Shown here one piece after another: positions 8,615 to 17,265 of a stretch of 64,000 nucleotides of DNA. The notes beneath the pieces are model-generated. The model searched no databases and had not been told where the DNA came from. It worked only from the letters and a program-made list of their open reading frames with translations. The DNA is taken from contig NZ_JAJFZM010000001.1 of the NCBI RefSeq assembly GCF_020733705.1, positions 868,001-932,000 of the forward strand, given 5' to 3'. This DNA comes from Nocardia australiensis (GTDB lineage Bacteria > Actinomycetota > Actinomycetes > Mycobacteriales > Mycobacteriaceae). The number at the start of each line of letters is the position of its first letter. The stretch's first letter is position 1. The position numbers and the translations under genes are program-made.

Positions 8615-9477
8615 ATCGGTAGCGTCACCTCGGAAACGAACGCGTCGCGGACCCAGGCGACGAACTGGTCCCAAGCCCCCGTGACCAGCGCGATGCCGAC
8701 CGCGACGAGCAGGATTCCCCCGATGATCTGAATGGTGCGGGAGTTGCGGCGCAGCCAGCCGACACCGCGCAGCGCGCTCACCGAGCCGAAGGCCAGGATC
8801 ACGAAGGGCAGCCCGAGGCCGAGGCAGTAGGCGACGATGAGCGCGACGCCTCGAACGGCGGTGGTGCCGTCGGTACCCGCCGACACCGCCATCACCCCCG
8901 ATAGCGTCGGACCCAGGCACGGCGTCCAGCCCAGCGCGAACACCGCGCCGAGCAGCGGAGCGCCCGCAATGCTGGTCAGCCTGCGCGGCTGCATCCGGGT
9001 ATCGCGCTGCAGCGCGGGCACCAGGCCGATGAACACCAGCCCCATCAGAATCGTGACGACACCGCCGATGCGTTGCAGCAGCTCACGATTCACATTCAAG
9101 GTCTGAATCACACCGAAGACGGTGGCGGTCGCGAGCACGAAAACCACGGTGAAACCGGCGACGAACAAACCCGCCGCGCCGGCAACCCGCATCCGGCCGC
9201 GAGCCACCGGCTGTGCGGGGGCCGCCACACCACGATCCGCGACAGCAACCGAACCGGCCCGCGCCCCACGACCTTTGGCCTCGGCAGCGGTTACCGGCGG
9301 CGCCTCGGCACCGACCAATCCCGCGAGATACGACAGATAACCCGGCACCAGCGGCACCACACACGGCGAGGCGAACGACACCAGCCCTGCCAGCACACAT
9401 GCGCCCAACGCCAGCAGCAGCGGTCCGGTCGCCGCCGTCTGCTGGAACGAATCGCCTACTCCGGCGAGCACACTCAT
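8611..9477 (-). CDS. ccdA: Thiol-disulfide transporter CcdA
   Basis: A 288-residue membrane protein of the DsbD/CcdA family. It passes electrons from cytosolic thioredoxin to extracytoplasmic TlpA/ResA so that apocytochrome c cysteines stay reduced. The redox cysteines lie in the paired motifs [16 protein letters not shown] (C39) and [12 protein letters not shown]. Six helices are visible, with an unusual alanine/glycine-rich loop (about 60-95) between the first and second. It corresponds to Rv0527. The ATG overlaps the stop of the small ORF upstream. Confidence 0.93.
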   Translation of the reverse strand: MSVLAGVGDSFQQTAATGPLLLALGACVLAGLVSFASPCVVPLVPGYLSYLAGLVGAEAPPVTAAEAKGRGARAGSVAVADRGVAAPAQPVARGRMRVAGAAGLFVAGFTVVFVLATATVFGVIQTLNVNRELLQRIGGVVTILMGLVFIGLVPALQRDTRMQPRRLTSIAGAPLLGAVFALGWTPCLGPTLSGVMAVSAGTDGTTAVRGVALIVAYCLGLGLPFVILAFGSVSALRGVGWLRRNSRTIQIIGGILLVAVGIALVTGAWDQFVAWVRDAFVSEVTLPI

Positions 9478-9707
9478 GTGTGCTCCCGGCGCCCATCGTC
9501 GGTGGGCGGCGGCTCGGGAGCGGGTGCGGCACTCACCGCGGATAAATCGTCGCGCGCGATATCCCGCATCGATTCCGCGGCCGCGCTGCGCGGCACCACC
9601 GCGACACCGGCCCAGCGATCATCGACTCGCCATGTGCCACGAACGAGCCGCGCTGCCTGGCGCGGACGGCAGGCAAGTCGGCCGCGAACGCGTCGGTCGC
9701 GATTCAC
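9474..9707 (-). CDS. Small conserved ORF A in the cytochrome c operon (paralogue of ORF B)
   Basis: A 77-residue basic protein with no signal peptide or membrane helix. Residues 13-47 ([20 protein letters not shown] followed by [15 protein letters not shown]) are almost identical to the next ORF upstream. The conserved core keeps one cysteine, two tryptophans and a VPRSAAA motif. It overlaps both neighbours by 4 bp (GTGA upstream, ATGA downstream), so translation of the operon passes through it. I do not recognise the family. Selection on the protein is suggested by the retained frame and start/stop overlaps. Confidence 0.6.
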   Translation of the reverse strand: MNRDRRVRGRLACRPRQAARLVRGTWRVDDRWAGVAVVPRSAAAESMRDIARDDLSAVSAAPAPEPPPTDDGRREHT

Positions 9708-9928
9708 GACCGGCCCTCCTCGGACTGATCCGCGTCGCGCCGCACCGGTCGTTCCGATTCCGACGGCGCGTCGACCTCGGCCCAGTTGACGTCCATCATC
9801 GAAACCGCCGCGGCGCTACGTGGCACCGAGGCGACGCCGGCCCACCGGTCGTCGACGGTCCACGTGCCACGGATGAGTCGGGCGGCCTGCCTCGGGCGAC
9901 AAGCGCGCGGGCTTCGGGTGCGGGTCAC
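9704..9928 (-). CDS. Small conserved ORF B in the cytochrome c operon (paralogue of ORF A)
   Basis: A 74-residue protein starting [19 protein letters not shown]. The shared core is [20 protein letters not shown] with AAVSM after it; the C-terminal tail is acidic and differs from ORF A. The GTG start overlaps the stop of the TlpA-type gene, and its stop overlaps the start of ORF A. It arose by tandem duplication with ORF A at a spacing of about 230 bp. The function is unknown. It may be a small accessory of thiol redox transfer by position only (inference). Confidence 0.6.
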   Translation of the reverse strand: MTRTRSPRACRPRQAARLIRGTWTVDDRWAGVASVPRSAAAVSMMDVNWAEVDAPSESERPVRRDADQSEEGRS

Positions 9929-10557
9929 TGGGAATCCTCTGCGGCGATGCGGTCGACGATGGGCTGAAGATCCTCGGCCAGGAGCGACCTGAGGAAGACG
10001 GCGGCAACCCGGTGCTCGCGATCCAGGACCAGGGTCGTGGGAATCACGCTGGTCGGAAAGTTGCCACCGAGGGCGAGCAAGGTGCGCATTGACGGGTCGT
10101 AGATGGACGGGTAACCGATCTTGTTATCGGTGACGAAGTCTTGGGCCTTGTCCTGTTGCGGGTCACGGACGTTGATGCCGAGGAATGCGACGCCCTTGTC
10201 CTTCGTCGCCGCGTACGCCTTCTCGAGCGCGGGGGCTTCCGCACGGCACGGGCCGCACCACTGGCCCCACAGATTGAGCACGACGACCTTGCCCGCGAAA
10301 TCGTCGACCGAGGTGGTTTTGCCAACGGTCATCAGATCCGGGCCCGACAGCTTGCCGATGGTGCCGCGCGCGCTGGGCGGGTCGTAGAAGATGTCGGTCT
10401 TGCCGCCGGGAGACACGAATTCGAACGTGCCACCGGAGGCCACCGCGTCGGTACCGGCGGAGCAGCCCACGAGCGTGGCGACGAGGCACACGCACGCGAG
10501 CAGGACCGGCGCCAGGCGCCGCAATACCGGCCGAGTCGACGCGGTGACCGGTCTCAT
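9925..10557 (-). CDS. TlpA/ResA-like thioredoxin lipoprotein
   Basis: A 210-residue extracytoplasmic thioredoxin. The ATG at 10557 overlaps the upstream stop and opens an N-terminal helix ending in a lipobox-like LVGC (C32), so it is probably a lipoprotein. The thioredoxin domain has the active site WGQWCGPCRAEAP, a cis-proline region (TSVIPTTLVLD) and the ResA-like GINVRDP. It reduces apocytochrome c cysteines using electrons from CcdA. It corresponds to Rv0526. Confidence 0.9.
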   Translation of the reverse strand: MRPVTASTRPVLRRLAPVLLACVCLVATLVGCSAGTDAVASGGTFEFVSPGGKTDIFYDPPSARGTIGKLSGPDLMTVGKTTSVDDFAGKVVVLNLWGQWCGPCRAEAPALEKAYAATKDKGVAFLGINVRDPQQDKAQDFVTDNKIGYPSIYDPSMRTLLALGGNFPTSVIPTTLVLDREHRVAAVFLRSLLAEDLQPIVDRIAAEDSQ

Positions 10558-11435
10558 GCGCCGTGCACCGACGGATCCGAACCGCCCGCAGGCTCGGAGT
10601 AGACGATGTCGACGAGCGTATCGCCCTGGTAGACAAGCGAAGTCAGCGATGCGAGCGAGCATTGCCGGTGGCGCGGGTCGTGCCAGAGCCGCTGTCCCTG
10701 CAAGAACCGGCGCAGCGTCCACACCGGCAGCTGATGCGACACCAGCACCGCCTCGTGCCCGGCCGCCTCGACCCGCGCCTTGTTCACGGCGGCCAACATG
10801 CGGTGTGCGATCTGCAGGTACGGCTCACCCCAGGACGGGGCGAAGGGATCACGCAGCTTCCACCAGTGCCGAGGCTTGCGCAGCGCGCCGTCACCGACCG
10901 ATACCCGAAGGCCCTCGAAGGTATTGCCCGCCTCGATGAGGTTCTCGTCGGTGCGCACGATAAGCCCGTGCCGTTCGGCGATCGGCGCGGCAGTCTCCTG
11001 CGCGCGTTGCAGCGGCGAGGCGATCACTAGCGTGACGTCGTGATCCGACAGCGACCGCCCGACCGCGCCCGCCTGCGCCCGCCCGGTGACCGACAAACTG
11101 AAGCCGGGCAGCCGTCCATAGAGGATGCCCTTCGGGTTGTGCACCTCTCCGTGGCGGAGCACGTGCACGATGGTCTCGACGCCCTCGCCCTCGATGCCCG
11201 TGGCGGACGGGCCGGTCGGCTCCGTGGTGCGCGGTCGAGTGCTCATGGCGGAGGCAGCCCGCGCTGCCGGTTCGTCGCTCACGCTGGACTCGGTCGAGTG
11301 GGCGGATTCGCTCTTGGGGCGCGATTCAGCCGAGACGGCTGTGTTGGATTCAGCCGAGACGGCCGCGTCGGATTCAGCCGAGACGGCTGCGTCGGCTTGT
11401 TCGCGCTTTTTGGAATCTGGGTGGTCGGAACTCAC
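10554..11435 (-). CDS. Histidine phosphatase (phosphoglycerate mutase-like) with a repeat-bearing N-terminus
   Basis: A 293-residue protein. The catalytic domain begins near residue 80 with [12 protein letters not shown] (phosphohistidine RHG motif) and includes [10 protein letters not shown] and a second histidine in [10 protein letters not shown]. This is the branch-1 histidine phosphatase family; Rv0525 is the M. tuberculosis counterpart. The substrate is unknown. The GTG at 11435 overlaps the hemL stop, which argues for this long form. The first 65 residues are low complexity, with three tandem copies of the octapeptide (D/N)(A/T)AVSAES. A shorter start at the ATG of [10 protein letters not shown] is possible. 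Confidence 0.8.
   Translation of the reverse strand: MSSDHPDSKKREQADAAVSAESDAAVSAESNTAVSAESRPKSESAHSTESSVSDEPAARAASAMSTRPRTTEPTGPSATGIEGEGVETIVHVLRHGEVHNPKGILYGRLPGFSLSVTGRAQAGAVGRSLSDHDVTLVIASPLQRAQETAAPIAERHGLIVRTDENLIEAGNTFEGLRVSVGDGALRKPRHWWKLRDPFAPSWGEPYLQIAHRMLAAVNKARVEAAGHEAVLVSHQLPVWTLRRFLQGQRLWHDPRHRQCSLASLTSLVYQGDTLVDIVYSEPAGGSDPSVHGA
11323..11394. repeat. Three tandem copies of a 24 bp coding repeat
   Basis: GATTCAGCCGAGACGGC recurs at 11323, 11347 and 11371 with a period of 24 bp. Being a multiple of three, copy-number change would add or remove octapeptides without a frameshift. Confidence 0.85.
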
Positions 11436-12769
11436 GCGCGGGATCCTTCGGGGGTGGCGGCCGCGGCCGCGTGTGCGGCGGCGGGCAGGGCGGCGGCGAT
11501 ACGGTCGAACGCGTCCTCGTCGAGCGCCGCGGAGACGAACCAAGCCTCGTACGCGCTCGGCGGCGCGTACACACCACCTTCGAGAAGCGCGTGGAAGAAA
11601 GCTGGGAAACGCCAGGTCTGGCTGGCCTTGGCGGTGGCGTAGTCGGTGACCGGAGCCTCGGCGAAGAACACGCTCACCATATTGCCCGCGAACTGCACCT
11701 GATGCTCGACCCCCACGGTGGTTAGGGCTTCGGTGAACAGTCCGCCGAGCCGCTGCGCATTGCGATCGAGCGCGGCGTACACGGCGTCGTCGGCCGCACG
11801 CAGCGTTGCGAGGCCCGCGGCGACGGCGACCGGATTTCCAGACAGCGTGCCCGCCTGATAAACGGGGCCGAGCGGAGCCAGATGATTCATGATATCGGCA
11901 CGGCCACCGAACGCGGCGGCGGGCAGACCACCGCTCATCACCTTGCCGAAGGTGTAGAGATCACCGGCGACCCCCTCGCGGCCGAACCATCCCGCGCGGC
12001 TGACCCGGAATCCGGTCATCACCTCGTCCATGATCAACAGCGCGCCGTGTGCGGCGGTCAGCGTGCGCAGGGCCTCGTTGAAACCGGGCAGCGGTGCGAC
12101 CGCACCCATATTGCCCGCCGCGGCCTCGGTGATCACGCACGCGATCTCGCCGGGATTCGCGGCGAACGCCGCGGTGACGGCATCGATGTCGTTGTAGGGC
12201 AGCACGATGGTGTCGGCCGCCTGCGCGCCGGTGACACCGGGCGAGGTCGGCAGGCCGAGCGTCGCGATGCCGGATCCGGCATCGGCAAGCAGTGCGTCCA
12301 CATGGCCGTGGTAGCAGCCGGAAAACTTGATGATCTTGGTGCGACCCGTGTAACCGCGAGCCAACCGGACCGCGCTCATAGTGGCCTCGGTGCCGGAGTT
12401 CACCAGCCGAACCCGATCCACCGGCGCAACCCGTTCGACGATCAGTTCGGCGAGTTCGATCTCGGCCTCGGTCGGCGCACCGAAGGACAGCCCAGTGGTC
12501 GCGGCCCGCTGGACCGCGTCGACCACCGCGGGATGCGCGTGCCCGAGGATCATCGGCCCCCAGGAGCAGACCAGATCCACATAGTCGTTGCCGTCGGCAT
12601 CGGTGAGGGTGTAGCCGTTCGCCGAAGCGATGAATCTCGGTGTGCCGCCGACCGACATGAATGCCCGAACCGGCGAGTTGACACCGCCCGGGATTACCGA
12701 ACTGGCCCGCTCGAAGAGCTGGGTGGAGATCGGCACCGATGCCCTGGTCGCGCGCGGAGAAGAACTCAC
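11432..12769 (-). CDS. hemL: Glutamate-1-semialdehyde 2,1-aminomutase
   Basis: A 445-residue class III aminotransferase-fold PLP enzyme that converts glutamate-1-semialdehyde to 5-aminolevulinate, the second step of the C5 haem pathway after HemA. Motifs are [14 protein letters not shown] near the N-terminus, DEVMTGFR, and the PLP lysine in [12 protein letters not shown] chose GTG at 12769 because the homologous core begins about 16 residues later; a GGAGG lies only 2 bp before it, so a start slightly downstream cannot be excluded. It leads the operon running into cytochrome c maturation. Confidence 0.93.
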   Translation of the reverse strand: MSSSPRATRASVPISTQLFERASSVIPGGVNSPVRAFMSVGGTPRFIASANGYTLTDADGNDYVDLVCSWGPMILGHAHPAVVDAVQRAATTGLSFGAPTEAEIELAELIVERVAPVDRVRLVNSGTEATMSAVRLARGYTGRTKIIKFSGCYHGHVDALLADAGSGIATLGLPTSPGVTGAQAADTIVLPYNDIDAVTAAFAANPGEIACVITEAAAGNMGAVAPLPGFNEALRTLTAAHGALLIMDEVMTGFRVSRAGWFGREGVAGDLYTFGKVMSGGLPAAAFGGRADIMNHLAPLGPVYQAGTLSGNPVAVAAGLATLRAADDAVYAALDRNAQRLGGLFTEALTTVGVEHQVQFAGNMVSVFFAEAPVTDYATAKASQTWRFPAFFHALLEGGVYAPPSAYEAWFVSAALDEDAFDRIAAALPAAAHAAAAATPEGSRA

Positions 12770-12973
12770 GGCCTCCAGTGTCTCAGCCCGATCCCAACGA
12801 GTCGACGACAGGGTGTAGTGGAGTGACCCACGCCGCAGTGCGCCCCGGCACGTCTGCGCAACACGCCGAATCTGTTTCGCCGCATATCGGTCGCCAGCGG
12901 ATTGCCGCTGCGTAATCTTGGGCGGCTCGCATATCCGTTTCTCCCACCATCTACCGGTTCCGGAGGGTTCAGC

Positions 12974-13357
12974 ATGCGGTTTGCCATCTTGAGTGCCGCG
13001 GTACTCGCCCCGCTCGCCGCCTCGACGACCCTTTTGGGCGCCGGATCCGCCTCGGCGGTTGCCCCGGTCGGGCAGACCGACCGCATCGGGGTCAGCCTTA
13101 GCCACGAGGAAACCGCGGCCATCGCCGGCGGACCACTGCCCGCATTGGTCACCATGTTCGTGCCGCCCAGCCGAATCGGCGCGGGACTAGAGAGCGGTAC
13201 CGAGATTCATCGCGACGAGAACGGCGGTGTGCACGCATCACTGCGCCAGATCATGACCGAAGCCGCCACCCACCCTGATGGCTCGGTTACCGTTTTCGTA
13301 AATGTCCCTGGCACTCGCGGCGGCCGGGTGCTAGACATTTACCAGCAGTGGAATTGA
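12974..13357 (+). CDS. Secreted protein, protease-inhibitor-like in size, unknown
   Basis: A 127-residue protein with a good ribosome binding site (CGGAGGG) and a classical signal peptide ([17 protein letters not shown], cleavage after about residue 28 at GSASA-VA). The mature 99 residues have no cysteine. They contain [15 protein letters not shown] and [19 protein letters not shown], giving a compact alpha/beta pattern. No family was recognised. The gene is divergent from hemL. Confidence 0.65.
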   Translation: MRFAILSAAVLAPLAASTTLLGAGSASAVAPVGQTDRIGVSLSHEETAAIAGGPLPALVTMFVPPSRIGAGLESGTEIHRDENGGVHASLRQIMTEAATHPDGSVTVFVNVPGTRGGRVLDIYQQWN

Positions 13358-13373
13358 ATCGACGCCGGATCGG

Positions 13374-13619
13374 TCAGGTGTAGATGCACGGCACTGAGGC
13401 CGACATGGTGTGCAGCGTGCACGTGAACGAGTTGTAGATACCGGCGGATCCGGTCTGGGGCACGAAAACCGGTGCGGCGTGCGGGTTTTGCGCGGTATCG
13501 GTGGTCGCGGGTTCCAGCGGCAGGCTCGTCGTGGCGCCCGCGGGCGCTGCGGCCAGCCCGATCGCGGCGGCCACGGCCACCCCGGCACAGAGTTTTCCGG
13601 CAAGTGCAATCACAAACAT
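13374..13619 (-). CDS. Small secreted protein with two C-terminal cysteines
   Basis: An 81-residue protein with a signal peptide (MFVIALAGKLCAGVAVAAAI, cleavage near PAGA-TT) and a mature part of about 50 residues ending YNSFTCTLHTMSASVPCIYT. The two cysteines are 11 apart and could form one disulfide. The Shine-Dalgarno is weak (AAAGGA directly before the ATG). The family is unknown. It is convergent with the secreted protein gene ending at 13357. Confidence 0.55.
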   Translation of the reverse strand: MFVIALAGKLCAGVAVAAAIGLAAAPAGATTSLPLEPATTDTAQNPHAAPVFVPQTGSAGIYNSFTCTLHTMSASVPCIYT

Positions 13620-13815
13620 TCCTTTGTCGACAACATCGTTGTTACAGACGAAAACTCAATGGCCGCAACAACATTCGCTACGCCAATGATGGGCCGACCT
13701 TTCGCCTCCAGCACCCGAAGGGCACGCCTTGCACGGTAGCCGAGTCGGACACGGCACGCCAGGGCGCGAACGCGTACCGCACGCGCTACACAGGGTGATT
13801 TGCAGTGTCGCTCGG

Positions 13816-14076
13816 TCAGTCGCGAGCCGAAGACCGCGCGGTGGCCGCGCGAATGGTCCGCGCCGCCGCGTCGATGACGATCACACCGGCCACCACGACC
13901 AGGAAAGCCGCCAGCACCAGCCACGGCGCGACGTAGCGTGTCGCGTCGAAGCCTGGCACATCCCCGGCTGCCGCGAACGATGTCGTCACCACACCGTTTC
14001 GCCAGCTCGCAACGGCCACGGCCACGCATAACGCCGCCACGACCACCTCGCCGAACACTACGAACGCACGCCTCAA
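13816..14076 (-). CDS. Two-helix membrane protein
   Basis: An 86-residue protein. I place the start at TTG 14076, which overlaps the upstream stop as TTGA and has GGAG about 7 bp before it. Longer frames run through the neighbouring gene. Two helices are visible: FVVFGEVVVAALCVAVAVAS and, after a 22-residue loop, [20 protein letters not shown], followed by an arginine-rich tail. It is the last gene of the cluster downstream of hemB. In size and place it resembles Rv0514 (inference). Confidence 0.55.
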   Translation of the reverse strand: MRRAFVVFGEVVVAALCVAVAVASWRNGVVTTSFAAAGDVPGFDATRYVAPWLVLAAFLVVVAGVIVIDAAARTIRAATARSSARD

Positions 14077-14669
14077 CAGTTCGCTCCGTTCTCGCTGTGT
14101 CGATCCTCGCTGTCTGGATCCTCGGCCCGGTCGGCTTCCTCGTCCGGCTGTTGCCCGGTCTGGTTTTGTTCGGCCTGCTTTTGTTCGGCACCGCGCCGCG
14201 CTTCCAACGCCTCGGTAAGCGCCACGCGCAGGCCACGATGATCTTTCGCCCAAGCTTGTACGAGCCCGCCGTCCGACAGGCGCAACCCGATACCGGTGCG
14301 CCGCCGCGGCACCCCGCTCAACTCACCCAGCGCCCGCGCCGACTCCCAGTCCTCGTCGTCCCAGCAATCCTCGTCCCGCTCGGGCAGCACCTCCTTGATA
14401 GAGGTCAGTGCGACGGTTTCGGTGCCATCGCGCAACGCGTCGGCGGTGAGTTCGACGCTGACATGCCGTTGCCCCGCAATCACCTGCAGCACAACGAAAC
14501 CCGCGATCAACGCGGCACAGAAGATGAGAGCGAACCAGTGCACCTGACTAGCGGTCACCAATTCGATGAACAGAATGATCAAACACAATCCGGGCCCGTA
14601 GGACACCGTGCGCCACCGCGAACCCGGTTCGGCGAACAAGATGTTCGCGCCGTCCCCCACCTCGGTCAC
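14073..14669 (-). CDS. Membrane protein with a C-terminal soluble domain, unknown
   Basis: A 198-residue protein. Two adjacent helices (about residues 27-42 and 46-64) follow a short N-terminus with RWRTVSYGPG. They are followed by a domain of about 95 residues (VSVELTADALRDGTETVALT through SGVPRRRTGIGLRLSDGGLV) and a low-complexity polar tail rich in E, Q and D. The layout recalls small PH-like or DUF3093-type actinobacterial membrane proteins, but I cannot assign it. It overlaps the downstream gene by 4 bp. Confidence 0.6.
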   Translation of the reverse strand: MTEVGDGANILFAEPGSRWRTVSYGPGLCLIILFIELVTASQVHWFALIFCAALIAGFVVLQVIAGQRHVSVELTADALRDGTETVALTSIKEVLPERDEDCWDDEDWESARALGELSGVPRRRTGIGLRLSDGGLVQAWAKDHRGLRVALTEALEARRGAEQKQAEQNQTGQQPDEEADRAEDPDSEDRHSENGANC

Positions 14670-14724
14670 GCGAGGCTCGCTGTCGCGCCGAACATGGCGA
14701 CAGGTTCCATCAAGCGGGCCAGGG

Positions 14725-14844
14725 TCAGCCGACGATACTCGGCAGCAACAGCACGGCCACAGTGAGCAAACCGAACAGAATCAGCAGACTCAGTACGAGC
14801 AGATCTCGCCGAATGCTTTGCGGCTGTTGAATCACCACACGCAT
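14725..14844 (-). CDS. 39-residue single-pass membrane protein
   Basis: A short ORF with a good ribosome binding site (GGAGG 5 bp before the ATG at 14844). It encodes MRVVIQQPQSIRRDLLVLSL followed by LILFGLLTVAVLLLPSIVG. That is a basic N-terminus and one uninterrupted transmembrane helix. It lies on the hemB-side transcript, 55 bp upstream of the membrane protein gene at 14073-14669. Small membrane proteins of this kind are often missed in annotation. The function is unknown. Confidence 0.55.
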   Translation of the reverse strand: MRVVIQQPQSIRRDLLVLSLLILFGLLTVAVLLLPSIVG

Positions 14845-14971
14845 CGATGCCTCCGTTCTCCCGGAGCCATTCGGTTAACGACCAACTACCGGTTTCCTCG
14901 TCCACTGTGACAACCCTCACGATACATGCCGGCGATTCTCAGACAAACTCCGCGCCAATGACCCCGGTCGT

Positions 14972-15499
14972 TCACCGACGGTTCATCTGGAAGTACGCGG
15001 TCGAGTCCGGACGGTGACTCAAGTACGTCGCGCCGGCCGCGAGCACGCCCTGCACAATCGCGGCGGCGCCCGCGACGAGCGACCCCGCTCCCGATATCGA
15101 GCCGAGCGTGAACATGGTGCCGATCGCGATCAGCACTAGCCATACCGCGACAACGGTGAGCAGCGTCCGAGCCCATAGCTTGCCGCGTACCAACTGGTGT
15201 GCGATCACCAGCCCCAACGCCGCGACCACAAGACCGAGCAGTATCGCGACCACGAACGCCAACTGCACCATCAGGTCGGCGGTGGCCATGGTGAAACCCG
15301 GGTCCTCGGCCTTGACCTGGTCGAACATCTGCTTGGCGAAATCATGCCGCTGCCCGACCGCGGCCAACATCGAGCCGCCGAGTTGCAGGACGCCGAATCC
15401 GACTACGCCCCACCACAATTGGCGCGCGGTACGAACATCCTCCGGTAGGGCGGGTTTCGGCAGAGGGCCGAACTGAGTGGGTGGATATGGGTTCGTCAC
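14972..15499 (-). CDS. Four-helix membrane protein next to hemB (Rv0513-like position)
   Basis: A 175-residue protein with a proline-rich cytosolic start ([20 protein letters not shown]) and four predicted helices at about 28-48, 76-101, 109-129 and 134-157. The GTG start overlaps the hemB stop (GTGA), so it is translationally coupled to haem synthesis. M. tuberculosis has a membrane protein of similar size, Rv0513, directly after hemB; equivalence is inferred from position and architecture. The function is unknown. Confidence 0.7.
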   Translation of the reverse strand: MTNPYPPTQFGPLPKPALPEDVRTARQLWWGVVGFGVLQLGGSMLAAVGQRHDFAKQMFDQVKAEDPGFTMATADLMVQLAFVVAILLGLVVAALGLVIAHQLVRGKLWARTLLTVVAVWLVLIAIGTMFTLGSISGAGSLVAGAAAIVQGVLAAGATYLSHRPDSTAYFQMNRR

Positions 15500-16473
15500 G
15501 ATAGCCAGTGCGCGGCCTCGGTTGCCCAGTAGGTGAGCACGAAGTCCGCGCCCGCCCGCCGGATACCCATCAGTGATTCGAGAATGGCGCCGCGACGGTC
15601 GATCCAGCCGCGCTCGGCGGCCGCTGTGATCATCGAGTACTCGCCGGAGATCTGGTATGCGGCCACCGGGACCGGCGAATGGTCGGCGACATCACGCAGG
15701 ATGTCCAGGTAGGACATCGCCGGCTTCACCATCACGATGTCCGCGCCTTCGGCCAGATCGAGATCGAGTTCGCGAATGGCTTCCCGGCGGTTGGCCGGAT
15801 CCTGCTGGTAGCTGCGCCGGTCACCCTCGAGCGACGAGGCGACGGCCTCGCGGAATGGGCCGTAGAACGCTGACGCGTACTTCGCCGCGTAGGCGAGGAT
15901 GCCGGTATCGGTGCGCCCGACCGCGTCCAGCCCGCGCCGAATCGCGCCGACCTGACCGTCCATCATGCCGCTGGTGCCGAGCAGGTCGGCACCGGCATCG
16001 GCCTGCGCGAGGGCCATCTCCACATAGCGGTGCAGCGTGGCGTCATTGTCGACGGCGCCGTCGGCGGACAGCACGCCGCAGTGGCCGTGATCGGTGAACT
16101 CGTCCAGACAGGTGTCGGCCATGATCACCGTCGAGGAGCCCACCTCGTCGGCCAGCGCACGCAGACCACGGTTGAGAATGCCATCGGGATCGCTGGCCTT
16201 ACTTCCGGTGGCGTCCTTGTCCTCTGGGCGTGGCACCCCGAAGAGCATGAGCCCGCCGACACCCGCGGTGACCGCCTCGACCGCCGACTTGCGCAGCGAA
16301 TCGATCGAATGCTGCATCACCCCCGGCATCGAGCTGATTTCGCGCGGTTCTTCCAGTCCGTCGGCCACGAACATCGGCAACACCAATTGCCGTGGCCGCA
16401 GTGTGGTTTCGGCCACGAGACGACGCACCGCAGGGGTACGGCGCAACCGCCTCGGGCGGTCCATTCCGGTCAT
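15496..16473 (-). CDS. hemB: Delta-aminolevulinic acid dehydratase (porphobilinogen synthase)
   Basis: A 325-residue enzyme condensing two 5-aminolevulinates into porphobilinogen. The Schiff-base lysines are in [12 protein letters not shown] and [11 protein letters not shown]. The metal-binding loop reads [12 protein letters not shown]: two of the three zinc cysteines are kept and the middle one is aspartate. I chose ATG 16473; an internal ATG at 16464 is also possible. It is separated from the rex-hemACD operon by one gene on the other strand and a terminator. Confidence 0.95.
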   Translation of the reverse strand: MTGMDRPRRLRRTPAVRRLVAETTLRPRQLVLPMFVADGLEEPREISSMPGVMQHSIDSLRKSAVEAVTAGVGGLMLFGVPRPEDKDATGSKASDPDGILNRGLRALADEVGSSTVIMADTCLDEFTDHGHCGVLSADGAVDNDATLHRYVEMALAQADAGADLLGTSGMMDGQVGAIRRGLDAVGRTDTGILAYAAKYASAFYGPFREAVASSLEGDRRSYQQDPANRREAIRELDLDLAEGADIVMVKPAMSYLDILRDVADHSPVPVAAYQISGEYSMITAAAERGWIDRRGAILESLMGIRRAGADFVLTYWATEAAHWLS

Positions 16474-16937
16474 AAACCGCACGATACGCCTGCCGACCAG
16501 AGCACGTTCCGCCGCGTCGGCACGGGCAATCCGGTCGAGACAGTCACCGCACGGGGTGCGGTCCGGAATTCTCCTCGACACCGAGATACAACGCGCCGAT
16601 CGTCGGTCGGCGGATATCTCGGGCGCGGTCGCGTCGCCGGCCGAGCAGTGCTGGTCGCCGGCCGCGGCGAAGACCACGCGATGGAATTCGGTATTGCGAT
16701 CGACCAGCCTCGGAGCCGCCGAAGCGACTCTCGAAGTTACATCCGTCACTGCGTGCGCTGAGTCGAATCGCAGCGCGGCCGGTCCGAAACCGACTCTGGG
16801 CAAGGTCCGAATCGTTTGCCGAAAGCCATTGTGGCCAGCGGTTTCTGTCGGTACTTGGAGGTAGAATCGAAGATGTGTTCGAGGGAATCCTTGTCACGCA
16901 CATCGACCTGGTTCCCAATCTCCACGGGGAGGATCTC
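16474..16937. other. 464 bp divergent intergenic region
   Basis: This lies between hemB (minus strand) and the gene at 16938 (plus strand). I see no convincing gene, although the hemB frame stays open for about 110 codons upstream. It contains a CCGCAC-GGG-GTGCGG hairpin near 16550, two copies of GTCGCCGGCCG, and a TAGAAT -10-like hexamer at 16862-16867. It probably holds both promoters. Confidence 0.4.
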
Positions 16938-17216
16938 ATGCCCGCTACCGCACCGAAGTCCAGCATCATCGACCGGCCGTATGTCCCATTGCAGAAGCGT
17001 CCACTGCCCGCGGGCCGCCCGCGCAAGTGGTACGTCACTCACAATCGCAGGCTCAAGGCCATGCGACTCACCATCGCGCTACTGGACTCCGGCATCTATC
17101 TGCCGAGGCAGGCGAGCAACGAACGTATCCGGCGCACCGCGGTGCAGATCGATATCCGCCCACCTTCCGACATGACCTGCAGACTGGTACGCACCCTGAT
17201 GCGCTACAGCCGCTGA
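16938..17216 (+). CDS. Basic conserved small protein, unknown
   Basis: A 92-residue very basic protein, with a strong ribosome binding site (GGGGAGG) before the ATG at 16938. It contains RPYVPLQKRPLPAGRPRKWY and RLKAMRLTIALLDSGIYLPR, and ends RLVRTLMRYSR. No signal peptide or membrane segment was seen. The arginine content suggests nucleic-acid or ribosome contact, but this is a guess from composition. It sits alone between hemD and hemB on the opposite strand. Confidence 0.55.
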   Translation: MPATAPKSSIIDRPYVPLQKRPLPAGRPRKWYVTHNRRLKAMRLTIALLDSGIYLPRQASNERIRRTAVQIDIRPPSDMTCRLVRTLMRYSR

Positions 17217-17226
17217 TTATGCGGAG

Positions 17227-17262
17227 CCACGAAACGCCCACAGTGTGGTGGGCGTTTCGTGG
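17227..17262. terminator. Bidirectional intrinsic terminator
   Basis: A perfect 15 bp stem (CCACGAAACGCCCAC at 17227-17241 with its complement at 17248-17262) encloses the loop AGTGTG. It lies between convergent stops at 17216 and 17266 and would serve both genes. Confidence 0.8.
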
Positions 17263-17265
17263 TAA

